64,000 nucleotides of DNA from Deltaproteobacteria bacterium (GCA_016937155.1 JAFGWM010000031.1:1-64000); one strand, 5' to 3'; shown: positions 52,946 through 61,903, counted from the first letter of the stretch. The notes: generated from the letters alone by a model not told the origin. Translations and numbers: made by a program.

Positions 52946-54820
52946 ATGCGTAATTCACTAAAGTTACTTATGGCATTTTTATCAGTAATGGTGATGGTTT
53001 CCTGTATTGAGGAGGAATTTTCTCATGAGGAAATCGGGACTTACATCAATGGTGGCTATGATGAGCCCGGACAGCCAGGGGTTGTGTATATTATGCACAA
53101 CTGGGGATACGGATGTACAGGAACACTGATTGCTCCAACAGTTGTACTGACAGCAAAACACTGTGTGAGAGATCTGGACAATGGAATTGATCTTCCTACT
53201 TACGGTTTCAGTGTAAATGTTGGAAGTGATGCATGGTCAATTACAAATACCTACGGTGTATCAAGCATAGTTAAATATCCCGGTGATGAAATTGAAAATG
53301 AGGATGTGGCTCTGATGGTTCTATCCTCATCTGTTCCTGATACAGTTGCTCAGCCTTATAAACTCAGGGTAACCTACGGAGGAGAATTTCCCCTCACTGC
53401 CAATGAATCCCTAGTTTCAATAATAGGTTACGGTGAAAGTGTGTGTGGCGCCAGTGGAAACAGTGGTGTTAAACTCAGGACAGAAGATTTGTACATGGGT
53501 ACAATGACTGCAGGTGATTTCTGGACACAGGGAAGAGGAGCTAACCACGGTGACAGTGGTGGACCAATTTTCGATTCAGAGATGCGTGTACTCGGTGTGA
53601 CTTCACGCGGAAGTGATGAGTGTACCGGAGAGCTTGCGGGTATAACCATTGGTGCAAGTGTTATTTATCATCTGGATTTTATTAATGAAGTCCTGGAGGA
53701 TGAAGGTTACTGTGCAGCTACTCACGAATCTGAAGTGTGTGGGGATGGAAAGGATAATGACTGTAATGGTCTGGTGGATGATTCATGCCTTGATGATGGA
53801 ACTATATGCGAATTTGATTACCAGTGTCTCAATGGAATCTGTTTTGAACAGAGTGGGGAAAAACGATGTCTGGAAAGTTGTGATCCTCTGAGTGGAACCA
53901 ACACATGTGGAAGTGGTAAATACTGCAGGATAACTGAGTGCAATAGAGCAATATGCAGCCCGGGAACAGCCGGAAGCAAGGGCTTTTATGAACTCTGCAA
54001 TGTTGATACCGATTGTGAAAGTTTGTTCTGCAGGAGTGCTTCTGATGGCCTAAACAGATGTCTTTACCCATGTGAACCGGGATATGATCAATGTATGACC
54101 GGCGAAGTCTGTGACACTGTTTTATATGGCTGTGGCGGATGTATTCCTTCAGAAGAATCAGATCGCGATGTTAATTACACCGGTGAACCCTGTGATAAAG
54201 CAACGGACTGTTCCAGTGGTATCTGTATAGAAGTTGGTGATATATCATACTGTTCAGACAGCTGTTCAAATGATCTGGACTGTATTTCCACTTATCACTG
54301 CGACGGAGCTCGTTGTATTAAAGGTGAACGTGGTGTTTTAGGGGATCCATGTCTTGTGGATGGTGACTGTGAAAATGGTATGGAGTGTATTGATGCCGGT
54401 ACTGGAATCGCCCATTGCACAACTGACTGCAGTACTGAAGCATGTCCGGATGCCAATTACACATGTTACGATGTTTCAGGTGGCAGATATTGCCTGAATT
54501 ATCTTGGCGGAGATGCAGGAGATGTTTGCTCTGTAGCCAGTCCGTGTCAACCTGATTTTACATGTAGAGAAATTACCACCGGAGAATTCAGATGTGTTAA
54601 CTACTGTAGCAGACAGACGGCATGGGAATGTCCTTCATATACTTTCTGTGAAGAAATGGGAAGTTATAACTACTGTGTTCCGATGGAGAGAGTAGTAAGT
54701 GAAGGCGGGGGAAGCAGCAGCGGTTGTATGCAGATACCATCAGGAAGGAATTCATCATCTGCTGTTTCTGTTTTCATGCTGCTTTTCAGTATGATACTGA
54801 TACGCCGTTTCAGGAGTTGA
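52946..54820 (+). CDS. Trypsin-like serine protease lipoprotein with cysteine-rich tail and sorting-like C-terminus
   Basis: A 624-residue surface protease. The start at 52946 has GAGG six bases upstream and yields the signal LKLLMAFLSVMVMVSC ending in a lipobox Cys. The chymotrypsin-type domain (about 30-260) has all of the triad: His in VLTAKHCVRD, Asp in ENEDVALMVL, Ser in NHGDSGGPIFD. A MopE-like CGDGKDNDCNGLVDDSC follows. About 300 residues of cysteine-rich repeats then contain CDKATDCSSGIC-like units. The C-terminus is GGGSSSGC, a hydrophobic helix (VSVFMLLFSMILI) and RRFRS, which resembles a MYXO-CTERM signal. Having both an N-terminal lipid site and such a tail is unusual. The target is unknown. 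It is cotranscribed with the preceding kinase-like gene. Confidence 0.9.
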   Translation: MRNSLKLLMAFLSVMVMVSCIEEEFSHEEIGTYINGGYDEPGQPGVVYIMHNWGYGCTGTLIAPTVVLTAKHCVRDLDNGIDLPTYGFSVNVGSDAWSITNTYGVSSIVKYPGDEIENEDVALMVLSSSVPDTVAQPYKLRVTYGGEFPLTANESLVSIIGYGESVCGASGNSGVKLRTEDLYMGTMTAGDFWTQGRGANHGDSGGPIFDSEMRVLGVTSRGSDECTGELAGITIGASVIYHLDFINEVLEDEGYCAATHESEVCGDGKDNDCNGLVDDSCLDDGTICEFDYQCLNGICFEQSGEKRCLESCDPLSGTNTCGSGKYCRITECNRAICSPGTAGSKGFYELCNVDTDCESLFCRSASDGLNRCLYPCEPGYDQCMTGEVCDTVLYGCGGCIPSEESDRDVNYTGEPCDKATDCSSGICIEVGDISYCSDSCSNDLDCISTYHCDGARCIKGERGVLGDPCLVDGDCENGMECIDAGTGIAHCTTDCSTEACPDANYTCYDVSGGRYCLNYLGGDAGDVCSVASPCQPDFTCREITTGEFRCVNYCSRQTAWECPSYTFCEEMGSYNYCVPMERVVSEGGGSSSGCMQIPSGRNSSSAVSVFMLLFSMILIRRFRS

Positions 54821-54921
54821 CAAAACTGAAGTATCAGCTTGACTGATCTGCAGGTTTATATATGATCAGTGGTTTATATGCTTATCTTGTTGGTGTAGCT
54901 TCAGAAAGGAAGTATCGGATA

Positions 54922-55296
54922 ATGACAATTGCTAAGGAAGATCTGGAAGAAATCCGCGCCGGGCTTATTGACAGGCGAAATAAACTTCTCGAAATGGCCA
55001 AAAATCAGTTAAAAAGTGATATCAGTCTTGATCGCAATGAGATGGCTGATGAGAATGACCTTGCTTCCAGTGAGTACCTTCTGTCATTTGAACTGAGAAT
55101 CCGTGACCGCGAGAAATATCTCTTAAGAAAAATAGAGGATGCCCTTGAAAGAATGGATACTGATGAATACGGGGTTTGTGAATCATGCGGCGAAGATATT
55201 TCAGTACCGAGACTTAAGGCTCGGCCTGTAACCACCATGTGTATCAGGTGTAAGGAAGAACAGGAAAGAAAAGAAAAGGAATATCTTGATAACTGA
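54922..55296 (+). CDS. dksA: DksA/TraR-type RNA polymerase-binding protein
   Basis: A 124-residue DksA, which enters the RNA polymerase secondary channel and acts with ppGpp in the stringent response. The coiled-coil tip has the acidic DxxDxA motif (DENDLAS) needed for activity. The C4 zinc finger is CESC...CIRC with 17 residues between. The stretch VPRLKARPVTTMC matches other DksA proteins. I choose the ATG at 54922, with GGA six bases upstream, because it gives the usual N-terminus; the longer frame adds a hydrophobic piece with no family match. Length is slightly short compared with the Escherichia coli protein (151 residues) but all functional parts are there. Confidence 0.93.
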   Translation: MTIAKEDLEEIRAGLIDRRNKLLEMAKNQLKSDISLDRNEMADENDLASSEYLLSFELRIRDREKYLLRKIEDALERMDTDEYGVCESCGEDISVPRLKARPVTTMCIRCKEEQERKEKEYLDN

Positions 55297-55311
55297 TTCC
55301 TGAAGGTTTTC

Positions 55312-56679
55312 CTATCTTGCTATTTCAAATTTATATTTTCCGGGTTTAAGCAGAGGGATTTTGACGATTACGGTTGTTTCCTTATCTGAAATTGATGGGG
55401 ATATTGTTTTTGTCAGGATAATTTTTTGTCTGGAATTTTTAAGAACAAGAGTCAGATGAGGGGGAGGACTCCCTTTATGCTTAAGTTTAACAGTGGTTTC
55501 TGAACCTGATTTGATATGTGAGTCACTTTGAATTTCATATTCGTAAGCTGCTGAAGCATCTGGTTTTCTCACAGTGTTAACCGGAATTATTGCTCCTCCC
55601 AGATCAATCCGGACCCATTTTCGGTTATCATCAATAATTTCCACAAAAGCATGAATTTCATTGAAAACAAGCCTTGTTTTTATTCCGTAAGATGTGGCAA
55701 TGGCCATGAAAAGTAATGATCTGTGTCTGCAGACGCCTCTTTTCTGTTTTATAATATCTTCAAATACACCCAGAGTATTTCCTATTGATTTTAGTGGTTT
55801 AACTGTAAATGCATGAAAATATCTGTAAAGAAAATCCACCAACTGTTTTCTGCTGGTAAAATTTCCTAAATGTTTCTTTACTGAGGATCTTATGATCTGA
55901 TCATTTTTAAAAAAAGGTCCAGTTTTAAGACGTGTTTTTCTCAGATGGTAATTTCCAAAGTAGTACTTGTCCGCTGCAAGTTTAAGAATAATGGGTTTCT
56001 TTGAAAGTTTTTTTAAAGGACCAATATAATATATATCATTACCATCCTTCCAGAACCGTGTGGTTTTTTCAATGTATCCTTTTTCCAGTCCGGTAATAAT
56101 CATACCGGGAGAAACTGAAGGGAGTATATGATATCTGCTTTTGGTTTTTATAGTGTAGGTTCCCCAGAAAAATTTATACAATGAAGGATTTGTTACTGTT
56201 TTAAGTGAAACGGATCTGAGGTTGTTCTGAGTATTATAAGTTCTGAGGCGGTATTTCCCTCCGGGGATTTTTTCAAGAACGACACTGTCATGGACATAAA
56301 TTCTTTCCCAAGGGTAAATATCCGGAGAAAAGATACTTCCCACCGGGTGTCTTGGTGGTGTCCATTTATCTGTTTTATTATCAAGCATCATATCTGAAGT
56401 CTGTTTTTCCAGATTTTTATCTACCTTTGATAATTTACGTGAGAGCATTTTTATTGTGCTGTTAAGTATTCCAAGTTCTGAGGTGCTGGTGTTTGTTCCG
56501 TTTTTTCCGGATGAAGATGTATTACTGTTGTCGAGAGGGGTAAAATTCTGATCTTTTCTTGCTTCGGAAGAATCCTGAGATGTGTTGTTGACTTTATTAA
56601 ATTTTTTTTCATCAAAAGGAATGTGAAGAACAGGATTCTGGGAAAGAATAATTATCCCAAACGATATAATATACGCCAT
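55312..56679 (-). CDS. Transglutaminase-like exported protein
   Basis: A 455-residue protein with an N-terminal hydrophobic segment (YIISFGIIILSQ), so exported or anchored. The transglutaminase-like core lies at about 300-380: the Cys in KRGVCRHRSLLFMAIA, the His in NEIHAFVEIID and the Asp in WVRIDLGGAI make a full Cys-His-Asp triad. The N-terminal 120 residues are Ser/Thr/Asn-rich and disordered-looking; a beta-rich region (120-270) and a C-terminal immunoglobulin-like strand region follow. Such domains act as proteases or as protein cross-linking enzymes; which is unclear. Its first 28 bp overlap the 3' end of trmB, and GAGAG lies before the ATG, so the two genes share a message. Confidence 0.85.
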   Translation of the reverse strand: MAYIISFGIIILSQNPVLHIPFDEKKFNKVNNTSQDSSEARKDQNFTPLDNSNTSSSGKNGTNTSTSELGILNSTIKMLSRKLSKVDKNLEKQTSDMMLDNKTDKWTPPRHPVGSIFSPDIYPWERIYVHDSVVLEKIPGGKYRLRTYNTQNNLRSVSLKTVTNPSLYKFFWGTYTIKTKSRYHILPSVSPGMIITGLEKGYIEKTTRFWKDGNDIYYIGPLKKLSKKPIILKLAADKYYFGNYHLRKTRLKTGPFFKNDQIIRSSVKKHLGNFTSRKQLVDFLYRYFHAFTVKPLKSIGNTLGVFEDIIKQKRGVCRHRSLLFMAIATSYGIKTRLVFNEIHAFVEIIDDNRKWVRIDLGGAIIPVNTVRKPDASAAYEYEIQSDSHIKSGSETTVKLKHKGSPPPHLTLVLKNSRQKIILTKTISPSISDKETTVIVKIPLLKPGKYKFEIAR

Positions 56680-57269
56680 ACTCTCAATCCCTCTTCAGTT
56701 ACGTATTTTTCACGTCTGCTCATTGTCCCGAAAGGATTATTCCTCATGAAGGACCATTCTGATAATACGTTGTAAATACCATATTGAGGTCCAAATTCTT
56801 CGAATACACTCATTGCATCCATGGCCAGATCGAAAATATCACTCTGGAAGAAAATTTCACCATTAGGTTTAAGACTGCTCACAAGCTCTGATAAAAGAGA
56901 AGGACTCACAACTCTTCTTTTATGGTGATCTTTTTTAAACCATGGATCCGGAAAATTAATAAAGAATCTGTCCACGGTTTCTTTTGGGAAAAGTCTAGGG
57001 ATGTGTGTGTTTATATTACAGAAAACTCCTGTTATAGCAGGAAAATTTCCTTTAGCCTTTGAGTTGATATCATCAATCAGACTTCTTCGAATTTCCAGTC
57101 CTATTATACGATGCTCAGGTTTATCATTGGTGCGATCGAAAATAAACTCACCTTCAGCACATCCCAGTTCAACTTCGGTAAAACGATGATCCAGCAGAGG
57201 TTTTTTTACTTCAAAATCGAGATAATTCATCGAAAGTGGATTGACATGATGCCTTATTCTTTTGGACAT
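56652..57269 (-). CDS. trmB: tRNA (guanine-N7-)-methyltransferase
   Basis: A 205-residue SAM-dependent enzyme that methylates guanine 46 of tRNA. Motifs: the SAM loop VELGCAEGEFIF near residue 33, HRIIGLEIRR next, and the signature FINFPDPWFKKDHHKRR near 110, diagnostic for TrmB. The ending (RREKYVTEEGLRVWRILY) matches the family's C-terminal region. GGAGGGG directly before the ATG is a strong ribosome site. Length is typical. The gene overlaps the transglutaminase-like gene downstream by 28 bp; the overlap is long for unrelated genes and suggests coupled expression. Confidence 0.95.
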   Translation of the reverse strand: MSKRIRHHVNPLSMNYLDFEVKKPLLDHRFTEVELGCAEGEFIFDRTNDKPEHRIIGLEIRRSLIDDINSKAKGNFPAITGVFCNINTHIPRLFPKETVDRFFINFPDPWFKKDHHKRRVVSPSLLSELVSSLKPNGEIFFQSDIFDLAMDAMSVFEEFGPQYGIYNVLSEWSFMRNNPFGTMSRREKYVTEEGLRVWRILYRLG

Positions 57270-57348
57270 TCCCCTCCACCGCCTGTTTTATTATGTGGTA
57301 TTGATTTTACTACTGTTTTCATGGGAAAAATTCACATCTAAAAGGGAA

Positions 57349-57507
57349 CTACACTTTTTCAATGAGCTCCTTCAGTTTTGAAAAATCACCTCTGAGATCA
57401 GCGATTTCCTTCTGAAGGATATTCAGTTTAACAGCAGTTCTTTCGAATTGATCCCTGATATGTTCCATATCTTCAACCAGTTGTGTGTTTTGAGTATCGT
57501 TATTCAT
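57349..57507 (-). CDS. Small coiled-coil protein (SlyX-like)
   Basis: A 52-residue acidic protein beginning MNNDTQNTQLVED. Heptad leucines and isoleucines (about residues 14-50, with LNILQKEIADLRGDF) predict a coiled coil along nearly its whole length, which recalls SlyX-type proteins. I place the start at the ATG at 57507; the frame open to 57609 would add an odd 34-residue extension. No clear ribosome site is seen. It lies 79 bp upstream of trmB on the same strand. No function can be given. Confidence 0.5.
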   Translation of the reverse strand: MNNDTQNTQLVEDMEHIRDQFERTAVKLNILQKEIADLRGDFSKLKELIEKV

Positions 57508-57745
57508 GAGTGATATACTGCAACCATGTGTGTTTTCAGTCAAGAAATTACTAATAAAAAAATAATATTTCACAGGGAAAAATTGAGTTTGTCTCAACAA
57601 TCTGTTCACTGAATTGAAAAATTTTGTTTAAATGAAAAAATAATGAAATTATTCTGCAACAGGATTCAATTTCTGGAGATAATATACAGGAAACAGAATA
57701 AAACTGAGATTTATGTGATAATTTAATGTTCAGGTGAAAGTTGCA

Positions 57746-59281
57746 GTGGATTCCTTTTATGATCGTTTTGAACTTATCGAAAAAATAGCATCCGGAGGTA
57801 TGGCAAATATATACCGGGCATGGCTTCATGGAACAGACGGGTTCAGAAAAAATCTTGCTGTTAAAACAATAAGTCCCTCACTTTTAAAGGAACCGGAATT
57901 TGTTGAAATGTTTAAAAAGGAGGCTTCCCTTGCAGCACTGCTGGATCATCCATGTGTTGTTAAAGTGTATGAATTCAATCAGGTTGTTGAGGGTTTTCAT
58001 TACATAGCCATGGAGTATGTTGACGGAGTGGATCTGAGGGAACTGATAAAAAGTGATGGTATAAAACTAACTCCTGAACAGGTATTTTTCATCGGAAAGC
58101 AGATTTTGAGAGCACTTGATTATGCCTGGAATTTCAAGGATGAAACTGGTACACAGCTGGAACTGATACACAGAGATATAAGTCCACATAATATAATGAT
58201 CTCTAAAAATGGTGAAGTTAAACTGGCTGATTTTGGGATTGCTAAATTCAGGGATGCGGTAAGTTATACCAAGTCTAATATGGTCAGAGGAAAGCTTCAT
58301 TATCTTGCCCCTGAGCAGGCAAGAGGTGAAATACTGGATGCAAGAAGTGATATTTTTTCCCTTGGTCTCGTTTTATGGGAAATGCTTACTGGAAGAAAAA
58401 GATATATAAACCGTGGGCAGGATATTTTTACTGAAATTATTTCAGGATATTACATTCCTCCTTCAACGGTAAGGACTGATTTGAATTCCAGTGTTGATGC
58501 TCTGTTGCACTGTTTTCTTGCTCCGGATAGGGATCACAGATTCTCCAGTGCTCGGGAAGCGGTAGCTGAGATAGAAAACCTTTATAATACAGACGAAACG
58601 GCATCTCTTGGAATCTTTTCATCAAACCTTATAGAGCACAGGGAACTAAATAAAGTTTCAGAAAAAATGGTTGAGGATTTTGGAATGATTTATACTGCAA
58701 GTACAGATCTGACCATAAGCCAGATGGAAATGTCCAATTCTTCTGAATTCTATGACGCCACCACTACCATGATTTCCAGCGACAGGGATTCAAAAAGCGT
58801 CGATGGCATGACTGAAACAATAACTGTTATTCATCAAAAAAAACAAGGTGTTAACAGCAGAAAAACAAAACTACTGATTGGTGCGGTATCCGTTTTAATT
58901 ATTGCCATGATAGCGGTAGGGATAAAAATATATTCTGATTCAGATAAGCAAATGATAATGACCGGTTTTTATTCTGGAGATAAGTTTTTCACCGGTAATC
59001 TGAAAATCATAAAAGAAGTAGATAATTCCGATGAGAATCCTGAAAAAAAACCCAGAGAACCTGAAAAAACAGAAAAAGTTAAGATTATATACATAAAACC
59101 GATCGCCAAAGAGTCAGTTAAAGAAAAAAAACCTGTTATCAGGAAAACAATTGTTATGAAGGCAGCTTCAGCTCGAAAGGTAATAATTAGGGGTAATTTA
59201 CCGATTCGCAAAAAAGAAACCAGTAAAGAAAAAAGTAAATTTACTTCTACCGGGCTTAGAAAAATAGAAGGCTGGGATTAG
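57746..59281 (+). CDS. Transmembrane serine/threonine protein kinase
   Basis: A 511-residue Hanks-type kinase. The kinase domain (1-270) shows the glycine loop IASGGMANIYRA, the lysine in LAVKTISPSL, the catalytic loop LIHRDISPHNIMIS, DFG in LADFGIAKFRD, the APE variant APEQARGE and the segment SDIFSLGLVLWEML. A linker rich in Ser/Thr follows, then one membrane helix (about 372-392, AVSVLIIAMIAVGIKI) and a Lys/Glu/Pro-rich tail of about 110 residues outside. I choose the GTG at 57746, since AGGTGA stands eight bases upstream; an in-frame GTG at 57734 has no ribosome site. No PASTA domains are present. It meets the L,D-transpeptidase gene tail to tail with a 4-bp stop-codon overlap. Confidence 0.93.
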   Translation: MDSFYDRFELIEKIASGGMANIYRAWLHGTDGFRKNLAVKTISPSLLKEPEFVEMFKKEASLAALLDHPCVVKVYEFNQVVEGFHYIAMEYVDGVDLRELIKSDGIKLTPEQVFFIGKQILRALDYAWNFKDETGTQLELIHRDISPHNIMISKNGEVKLADFGIAKFRDAVSYTKSNMVRGKLHYLAPEQARGEILDARSDIFSLGLVLWEMLTGRKRYINRGQDIFTEIISGYYIPPSTVRTDLNSSVDALLHCFLAPDRDHRFSSAREAVAEIENLYNTDETASLGIFSSNLIEHRELNKVSEKMVEDFGMIYTASTDLTISQMEMSNSSEFYDATTTMISSDRDSKSVDGMTETITVIHQKKQGVNSRKTKLLIGAVSVLIIAMIAVGIKIYSDSDKQMIMTGFYSGDKFFTGNLKIIKEVDNSDENPEKKPREPEKTEKVKIIYIKPIAKESVKEKKPVIRKTIVMKAASARKVIIRGNLPIRKKETSKEKSKFTSTGLRKIEGWD

Positions 59282-60519
59282 TTTCTGAAAACTTTCCCCT
59301 TAAAAGGAACATTCTGCCCCTGATAATCAACTATTCTTATGAGACTTCCTCTGCTGCTGGAATTCTGGGTTATTTTATAAAAGCCGTTTGGGATGTAGGG
59401 ATGTGTCCAGTGAAACAGAAATCTTGCATCAAACGGAGAAGTTTCAACACATCCGATACTGTGCCGGGATCCATATACGCTGTGCCAGTAACCGGGATGA
59501 ATCGCATTTTCTCCATCAAAATATTGAACCCATGGAACACTTTCAAATCTGTTTGTATAGGTGTTTCCATTTTTTCTGCTGATGTCCTGAAATGCTCTTT
59601 TATAAAAGATTCGAAAGATTCCAGTGGGTGTTTCGCGTCCGTTTATTCCTGTGGAAACAAGAGTCATAAAAACTGGATTTGAGCCCTGATAAGCCACAAG
59701 GGTCTGTTGTGATTTATTGACTTCAATCCATCTTGAATTTTTTACGTAGGATGGGGGTTTTGAAAAAATAATAATTCGAAGATGTTTTTCGTTTATGTAT
59801 ACGTTATCTGAAGTAAGTAAATAACGATGATTGTTTTTTGTGTAAAATTTTCGTGTATTAACATGCACTATTTTGTGATGTTCAAGTTTTTTACCTGAGT
59901 ATTCACCGCTTTTCAACCATACTGGAACACCGTTAGTATTATATGTGTACGCGAAACTGAAATCAACCGGGATCCCGGATTTGATAAATGAACCTCTGAA
60001 TGTACTTACAGTATCATTCTGAACACAATCCCGGGGAATAAGAAGACCCTGGCTGTTTAAAAAGTACCACTTTGATTCAATTTTACTGAAACGATTGTCA
60101 AAAAAGAATCGTGTACCCTTTAAATAGAAATATTTCGGTTTGTTCAGTTTAACATTCTGTTTTCCATTGAAACCCGGACACTTTTTTTCAAGAACTACTT
60201 TTGGTTTAAAATGCAAAGGCTGATTTTCAGGTACAGATACAACTGGAAACTGGATGGGTAAAATGTTTTTTATATTTGAAATCCTTAAGCAAAGGAACCC
60301 GCCAGGTATTTTGACAAATTGTTTTCCTGATCCGCATTTCCCTGAGAGGATTTTTTCGACGGGTAAGTATGAACCGGGAAAAATACTTCCGGTCACTGGT
60401 GATTTAAGATCCGGTTTTTCATGAACTACCATTTTCTGAGGGCAGTATGCACTTGTTCCCGCATATATCCAGGTGAGATGCATCGCTAGCTTTTGCAGGA
60501 GAGTAAAAAGGAAATTCAT
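59278..60519 (-). CDS. L,D-transpeptidase (YkuD domain), exported
   Basis: A 413-residue protein with an N-terminal hydrophobic signal. The YkuD domain lies at about 260-400. It opens with WIEVNKSQQTLVAYQG, continues with GINGRETPTGIFRI, and has the catalytic signature YGSRHSIGCVETSPFDAR with His, Ser-x-Gly-Cys and the nucleophile Cys. Such enzymes make 3-3 crosslinks in peptidoglycan or attach lipoproteins to it. Residues 30-85 (PDLKSPVTGSIFPGSYLPVE) look like an SH3b-type domain. The gene follows a radical SAM/SPASM gene by 23 bp on the same strand, an uncommon pairing. The start has a weak ribosome site. Confidence 0.93.
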   Translation of the reverse strand: MNFLFTLLQKLAMHLTWIYAGTSAYCPQKMVVHEKPDLKSPVTGSIFPGSYLPVEKILSGKCGSGKQFVKIPGGFLCLRISNIKNILPIQFPVVSVPENQPLHFKPKVVLEKKCPGFNGKQNVKLNKPKYFYLKGTRFFFDNRFSKIESKWYFLNSQGLLIPRDCVQNDTVSTFRGSFIKSGIPVDFSFAYTYNTNGVPVWLKSGEYSGKKLEHHKIVHVNTRKFYTKNNHRYLLTSDNVYINEKHLRIIIFSKPPSYVKNSRWIEVNKSQQTLVAYQGSNPVFMTLVSTGINGRETPTGIFRIFYKRAFQDISRKNGNTYTNRFESVPWVQYFDGENAIHPGYWHSVYGSRHSIGCVETSPFDARFLFHWTHPYIPNGFYKITQNSSSRGSLIRIVDYQGQNVPFKGKVFRN

Positions 60520-60542
60520 ATCAGATGGAAAAAACCGGTTAT

Positions 60543-61637
60543 CTATTTTTCCGGTTCTATAATTCCTTTCTCAACGGCGACTTTATAATAACAGAATGGA
60601 TTATCAAATTTTTCTCCACTGTGGCTGTATGATGTCCAGAGGCACCCCCCACGACATATTTCGTTATAGGCGCAATCGGCACAGAAACCACTGAGTCTGT
60701 CAATTGTGAATGAGCGGTTATAACTGAAGTTATCCGGATTACACCAGATGTCGGTGAGTGAAGAGTCACGAATGTTACCTTCACTGAAATAATCAACACC
60801 ATTCATATCACTGGGTAATGAAAGACAGCCTTTAACATTGCCATCGCTTTCAATTCCTATAACCTGTAATCCTGCCCGACATCCAAGCCAGAAATCAATT
60901 TCTTTTCCTGTACCTCTGAGTTGTTCCTCATATGGTCCGAAATAACCAATATTATCACCTATGTATATCGCAGGTTTTTTAAAATCAGTTCTGAGTTCAG
61001 CTAAAAGAGGAACTATCTCCAGCAGATCTTCAGGCTCAATAACCAGATCCGGATGATCCTGCATATTTCCTGCGGGGTTTCCAATCTGAAGCTGCCACGA
61101 ATGTACTCCGGATTCTTCCAGAAAATCTCTCAGTGCCCTGATTTCCCCAAGGTTTTTACGATATATGGTGGTTATCACACTCACCGGAAAATTATTTTCA
61201 ACACAGGTTTTTACTGCGTTGGTGGCTTTTTCAAAGGTTCCAGGTATCCCCCGTATATAATCGTGGCTTTCCCTGAAACCATCAATACTGAATGCGACAC
61301 TGGAAAATCCGGCCTTTTTAGCCCTTTCAACGGAATTCTGATTCCAGTTAATTCCATTGCTGATCATGTTAACCTGACAGCCATTTTTTACCAGTCTTTC
61401 ACCTACGAGATCCCAGTGTGGGTGAACTGTGGGTTCTCCGCCGCTTAAGGTAACTCTTTCAGTTCCAAGTTCTGTCAGTTCATCTGCAATACTAAGGAGC
61501 TCATCAAGGGAGAGTTCATTGTCTCTTTTTATTCCTGCTCTGCTTCCACAGTGAAAACACCTGAGATTGCATCCTAATGTGAGTTCCCATACACAGGTTT
61601 TTGGAAAATAACCGAGTTTATTTATTAATTTAAGCAT
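60543..61637 (-). CDS. Radical SAM protein with SPASM domain
   Basis: A 364-residue enzyme. The radical SAM cluster motif CNLRCFHCG lies near residue 23, and GGEP in VTLSGGEPTVHPHW follows near 65. The C-terminal SPASM region (about 265-345) has cysteines in GCRAGLQVIGIE, KGCLSLPS, SGFCADCAYNEICRGGCL and CYYK, enough for auxiliary Fe-S clusters. Members of this group often modify ribosomally made peptides or act as sulfatase-type maturases. No precursor peptide ORF was found in the 292 bp upstream or beside it. It precedes the L,D-transpeptidase gene by 23 bp. CGGAG lies eight bases before the ATG. The substrate is not known. Confidence 0.92.
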   Translation of the reverse strand: MLKLINKLGYFPKTCVWELTLGCNLRCFHCGSRAGIKRDNELSLDELLSIADELTELGTERVTLSGGEPTVHPHWDLVGERLVKNGCQVNMISNGINWNQNSVERAKKAGFSSVAFSIDGFRESHDYIRGIPGTFEKATNAVKTCVENNFPVSVITTIYRKNLGEIRALRDFLEESGVHSWQLQIGNPAGNMQDHPDLVIEPEDLLEIVPLLAELRTDFKKPAIYIGDNIGYFGPYEEQLRGTGKEIDFWLGCRAGLQVIGIESDGNVKGCLSLPSDMNGVDYFSEGNIRDSSLTDIWCNPDNFSYNRSFTIDRLSGFCADCAYNEICRGGCLWTSYSHSGEKFDNPFCYYKVAVEKGIIEPEK

Positions 61638-61873
61638 AGTTTTCTCCGTCTGATGACGATTTATCGTAAGACTATCGCAAAAAAGATCTAATTACCACTT
61701 ATTAGAAAATATCTCCGGAAACATATGAATTGTACTTACAGAAACAGGTCATGGACCAGCAGGTTATTAATACGATTTACATCAAAAAATTTTATAAAAA
61801 AATCAATATTGATGGAAAGTACTGAAAAAAACCGAAAGATTCAATCAAAGGATATAATTTGATAAAGTAATTC
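61638..61873. other. Divergent intergenic region, no gene seen
   Basis: AT-rich gap between the radical SAM gene (minus) and the membrane protein gene (plus). The longest minus-strand frame starting with ATG next to the radical SAM gene codes for only ten residues, so there is no evidence of a precursor peptide. The right part (61874-61929) holds the promoter and ribosome site of the plus-strand gene. Confidence 0.6.
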
Positions 61874-61903
61874 TTGACTAAAACGCCGGTTCAGGGTTAT
61901 AGA
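61874..61903 (+). promoter_or_regulatory. Promoter of the membrane protein gene at 61930
   Basis: TTGACT (61874-61879), 18 bases, TATAGA (61898-61903), followed by a strong ribosome site GAGGAGG (61915-61921) eight bases before the ATG. The untranslated leader would be about 20 bases. Confidence 0.6.
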
